A program made the position numbers and the translations under genes. Below the pieces are notes generated by a model. The model searched no databases. It worked only from the letters and a program-made list of their open reading frames with translations, and was not told the origin of the DNA. Shown here piece after piece: positions 33,248-34,046 of a stretch of 34,046 bases of DNA; within the stretch, counting starts at the first letter, position 1, and each line of letters starts with the position of its first letter. This stretch comes from CALRBF01 sp964646465 (lineage in GTDB: Bacteria > Patescibacteriota > Minisyncoccia > SW-4-49-11), in NCBI GenBank assembly GCA_964646465.1, contig CAZYEN010000025.1, positions 1-34,046 of the forward strand. The letters are read 5' to 3'.

Positions 33248-33732
33248 TAAGTTTTTCCAAATTATACAAAATAAATTGCATTATGCGGTGCATAGACATA
33301 CAGCTCCTGAATTGATTGTAAAAAGAGCTAATGCTGATAAAGAAAATATGGGGCTTACTAACTGGTTAGATGCTCCAAATGGTAAAATTCAAAAATATGA
33401 TGTAAGTATTGCGAAAAATTATCTTACAGAAAAGGAAATAAATTTTTTGGAAAGAATAGTTTCTATGTATCTTGATTATGCGGAGCTACAGGCTGAGAGA
33501 AATATCCCTATGACAATGGAGGATTGGAGTAGGCGGCTTGATTCTTTTTTGGAATTTAATGATAGAGATATACTTATCAATGCAGGTAAAATTAGTAGTG
33601 AGGAGGCTAAACTTTATGCAGAAACTCAATTTGAAAAATATAGAATTGTGCAAGATAGGCTGTTTGAATCTGATTTTGATAAACAGATCAAAGAAATTCT
33701 AAAAGATAATGAATAAATAGGCGAATTAGTTC

Positions 33733-33936
33733 AATCCACACCCAGCACTTCGTGCCACCTCCTCCACCTGTCTGCCGTAGGTAGAAAGGTGGACATAATA
33801 CAAATTACTCCACCCCGTCCAGCAAAGCTGTCCACCCCTCAAGAGGGGAATTTTAAAAACCTGTCTCCCTTTGGAGGAAGTACCCGTAGGGGGAGGGTGA
33901 ACATAAATACAGGCGACTGAAAGGTCGCCCCTACGA
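33733..33936. repeat. GC-rich modular repeat cluster at the right end
   Basis: This fills the gene-free stretch after the split RhuM gene. Pieces: CACTTCGTGCCACCTCCTCC with CTGCCGTAGGTAG (33744-33784); a reverse AATTCCCC...GGGGTGGA module with the hairpin CAGC-AAA-GCTG (33808-33852); the 40-bp core, GTCTCCCTTTGGAGGAAG to GGGGGAGGGTGAAC (33863-33902); and the GGCGAC-TGAAAG-GTCGCC hairpin (33909-33936). Confidence 0.85.
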
Positions 33937-33975
33937 ATTCATCAATTAAAAACTCTCAGTCGCTGTTATTATAAC

Positions 33976-34004
33976 TTGACAAATTTGATTTGGTATGTTA
34001 CTAT
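33976..34004 (+). promoter_or_regulatory. Strong promoter at the right edge
   Basis: TTGACA (33976-33981), a 17-bp spacer ending TATGT, and TACTAT (33999-34004), the same design as the promoters of the orphan small genes. Confidence 0.8.
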
Positions 34005-34024
34005 ATTTGACAATGTGGTCATAG

Positions 34025-34046
34025 ATGGCGTTTATACTTAGTATGT
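34025..34046 (+). CDS. Start of a further gene, cut by the window end
   Basis: An ATG at 34025 lies about 14 nt after the predicted transcript start and reads MAFILSM before the window ends. By analogy it may be another orphan small gene; nothing more can be said. Confidence 0.35.

Larger units (their letters stand above)
31903..33716 (+). pseudogene. RhuM-family gene split by an IS1595-type element
   Basis: The 5' part (31903-32493, 197 codons) carries the RhuM N-terminal domain (ENIWMTQKMMAEMYGV, AVGFKIENDRAVQFRKWARQ, IREIRLSERMFYQKVTDIYATS). The 3' part (33255-33716) carries the rest (QNKLHYAVHRHTAPELI, IAKNYLTEKEINFLERIVSMYLDYAE). Removing the element plus one 7-bp target copy joins IKF to FQIIQNKL exactly in frame and gives about 350 aa, collinear with the intact paralogue at 18528. 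With the element in place the N-terminal product reads into the element and stops at 32614-32616. A fresh knock-out of an otherwise undamaged gene. Confidence 0.9.

Noticed and set aside
1..34046. UGA-as-glycine code (Gracilibacteria/Absconditabacteria type)
   Set aside because: Long conserved genes have no internal TGA and use GGN for glycine, and several frames end cleanly at TGA before terminators.
1..34046. CRISPR array, tRNA or rRNA genes
   Set aside because: No regularly spaced short repeats with unique spacers, and no cloverleaf or rRNA-like stretch was seen. The direct repeat at 84-428 is coding.
16774..34046. Prophage
   Set aside because: No structural, packaging, integrase or lysis genes; restriction, RhuM and IS genes alone do not support it.

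Overview
The window is AT-rich bacterial DNA with densely packed short genes. Start codons have almost no Shine-Dalgarno sequences, and promoters typically carry an extended -10 box (TATGnTAnnnT or TGGTATAAT). TGA works as a stop and is absent inside the long reading frames, so this is the standard bacterial code and not the UGA-glycine code. The gene content (compact cytochrome-b5-domain membrane protein, queuosine-precursor transporter, RhuM-family proteins, many orphan small proteins) suggests a Patescibacteria/CPR-type genome. That placement is an inference; no rRNA or marker gene is present.

Layout. 1-1060: the end of a tandem-repeat protein gene and an orphan gene, each with an intrinsic terminator. 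1090-4431: a restriction-modification system made of a C-protein-like regulator with a palindromic operator, a PD-(D/E)XK endonuclease, and an adenine methyltransferase fused to one specificity domain and driven by its own promoter. 4543-9919: housekeeping and repair genes (serine hydrolase, AlkD-like glycosylase, Nudix hydrolase, P-loop kinase, a YdeI-like pseudogene, a queuosine-precursor transporter, a nitrilase-family amidase). 10074-16725: envelope genes (coiled-coil protein plus acyltransferase, anchored cytochrome-b5-like protein, membrane proteins), then an ABC-F ATPase paired with an Erm-like rRNA methyltransferase, then a tRNA-dihydrouridine synthase.

16770-34046 is an accessory region. 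It holds three RhuM-family genes: one truncated at a repeat, one intact, and one split by an IS1595-family element with matched ends and a target duplication. It also holds a type I restriction operon in the order hsdM-hsdS-Shedu nuclease-hsdR, followed by a DUF2130 nuclease-like gene. Clusters of modular GC-rich palindromic repeats separate these genes, and a segment of about 220 bp is duplicated upstream of the intact RhuM gene and of hsdM.

Across the window there is a recurring class of single-gene units: 47-150 codon orphan ORFs, most with a promoter close to consensus in front and an intrinsic terminator behind. Several end in TGA, which no recognised-family gene here does. With the Shedu gene inside a type I operon, these are the most interesting parts of the window.
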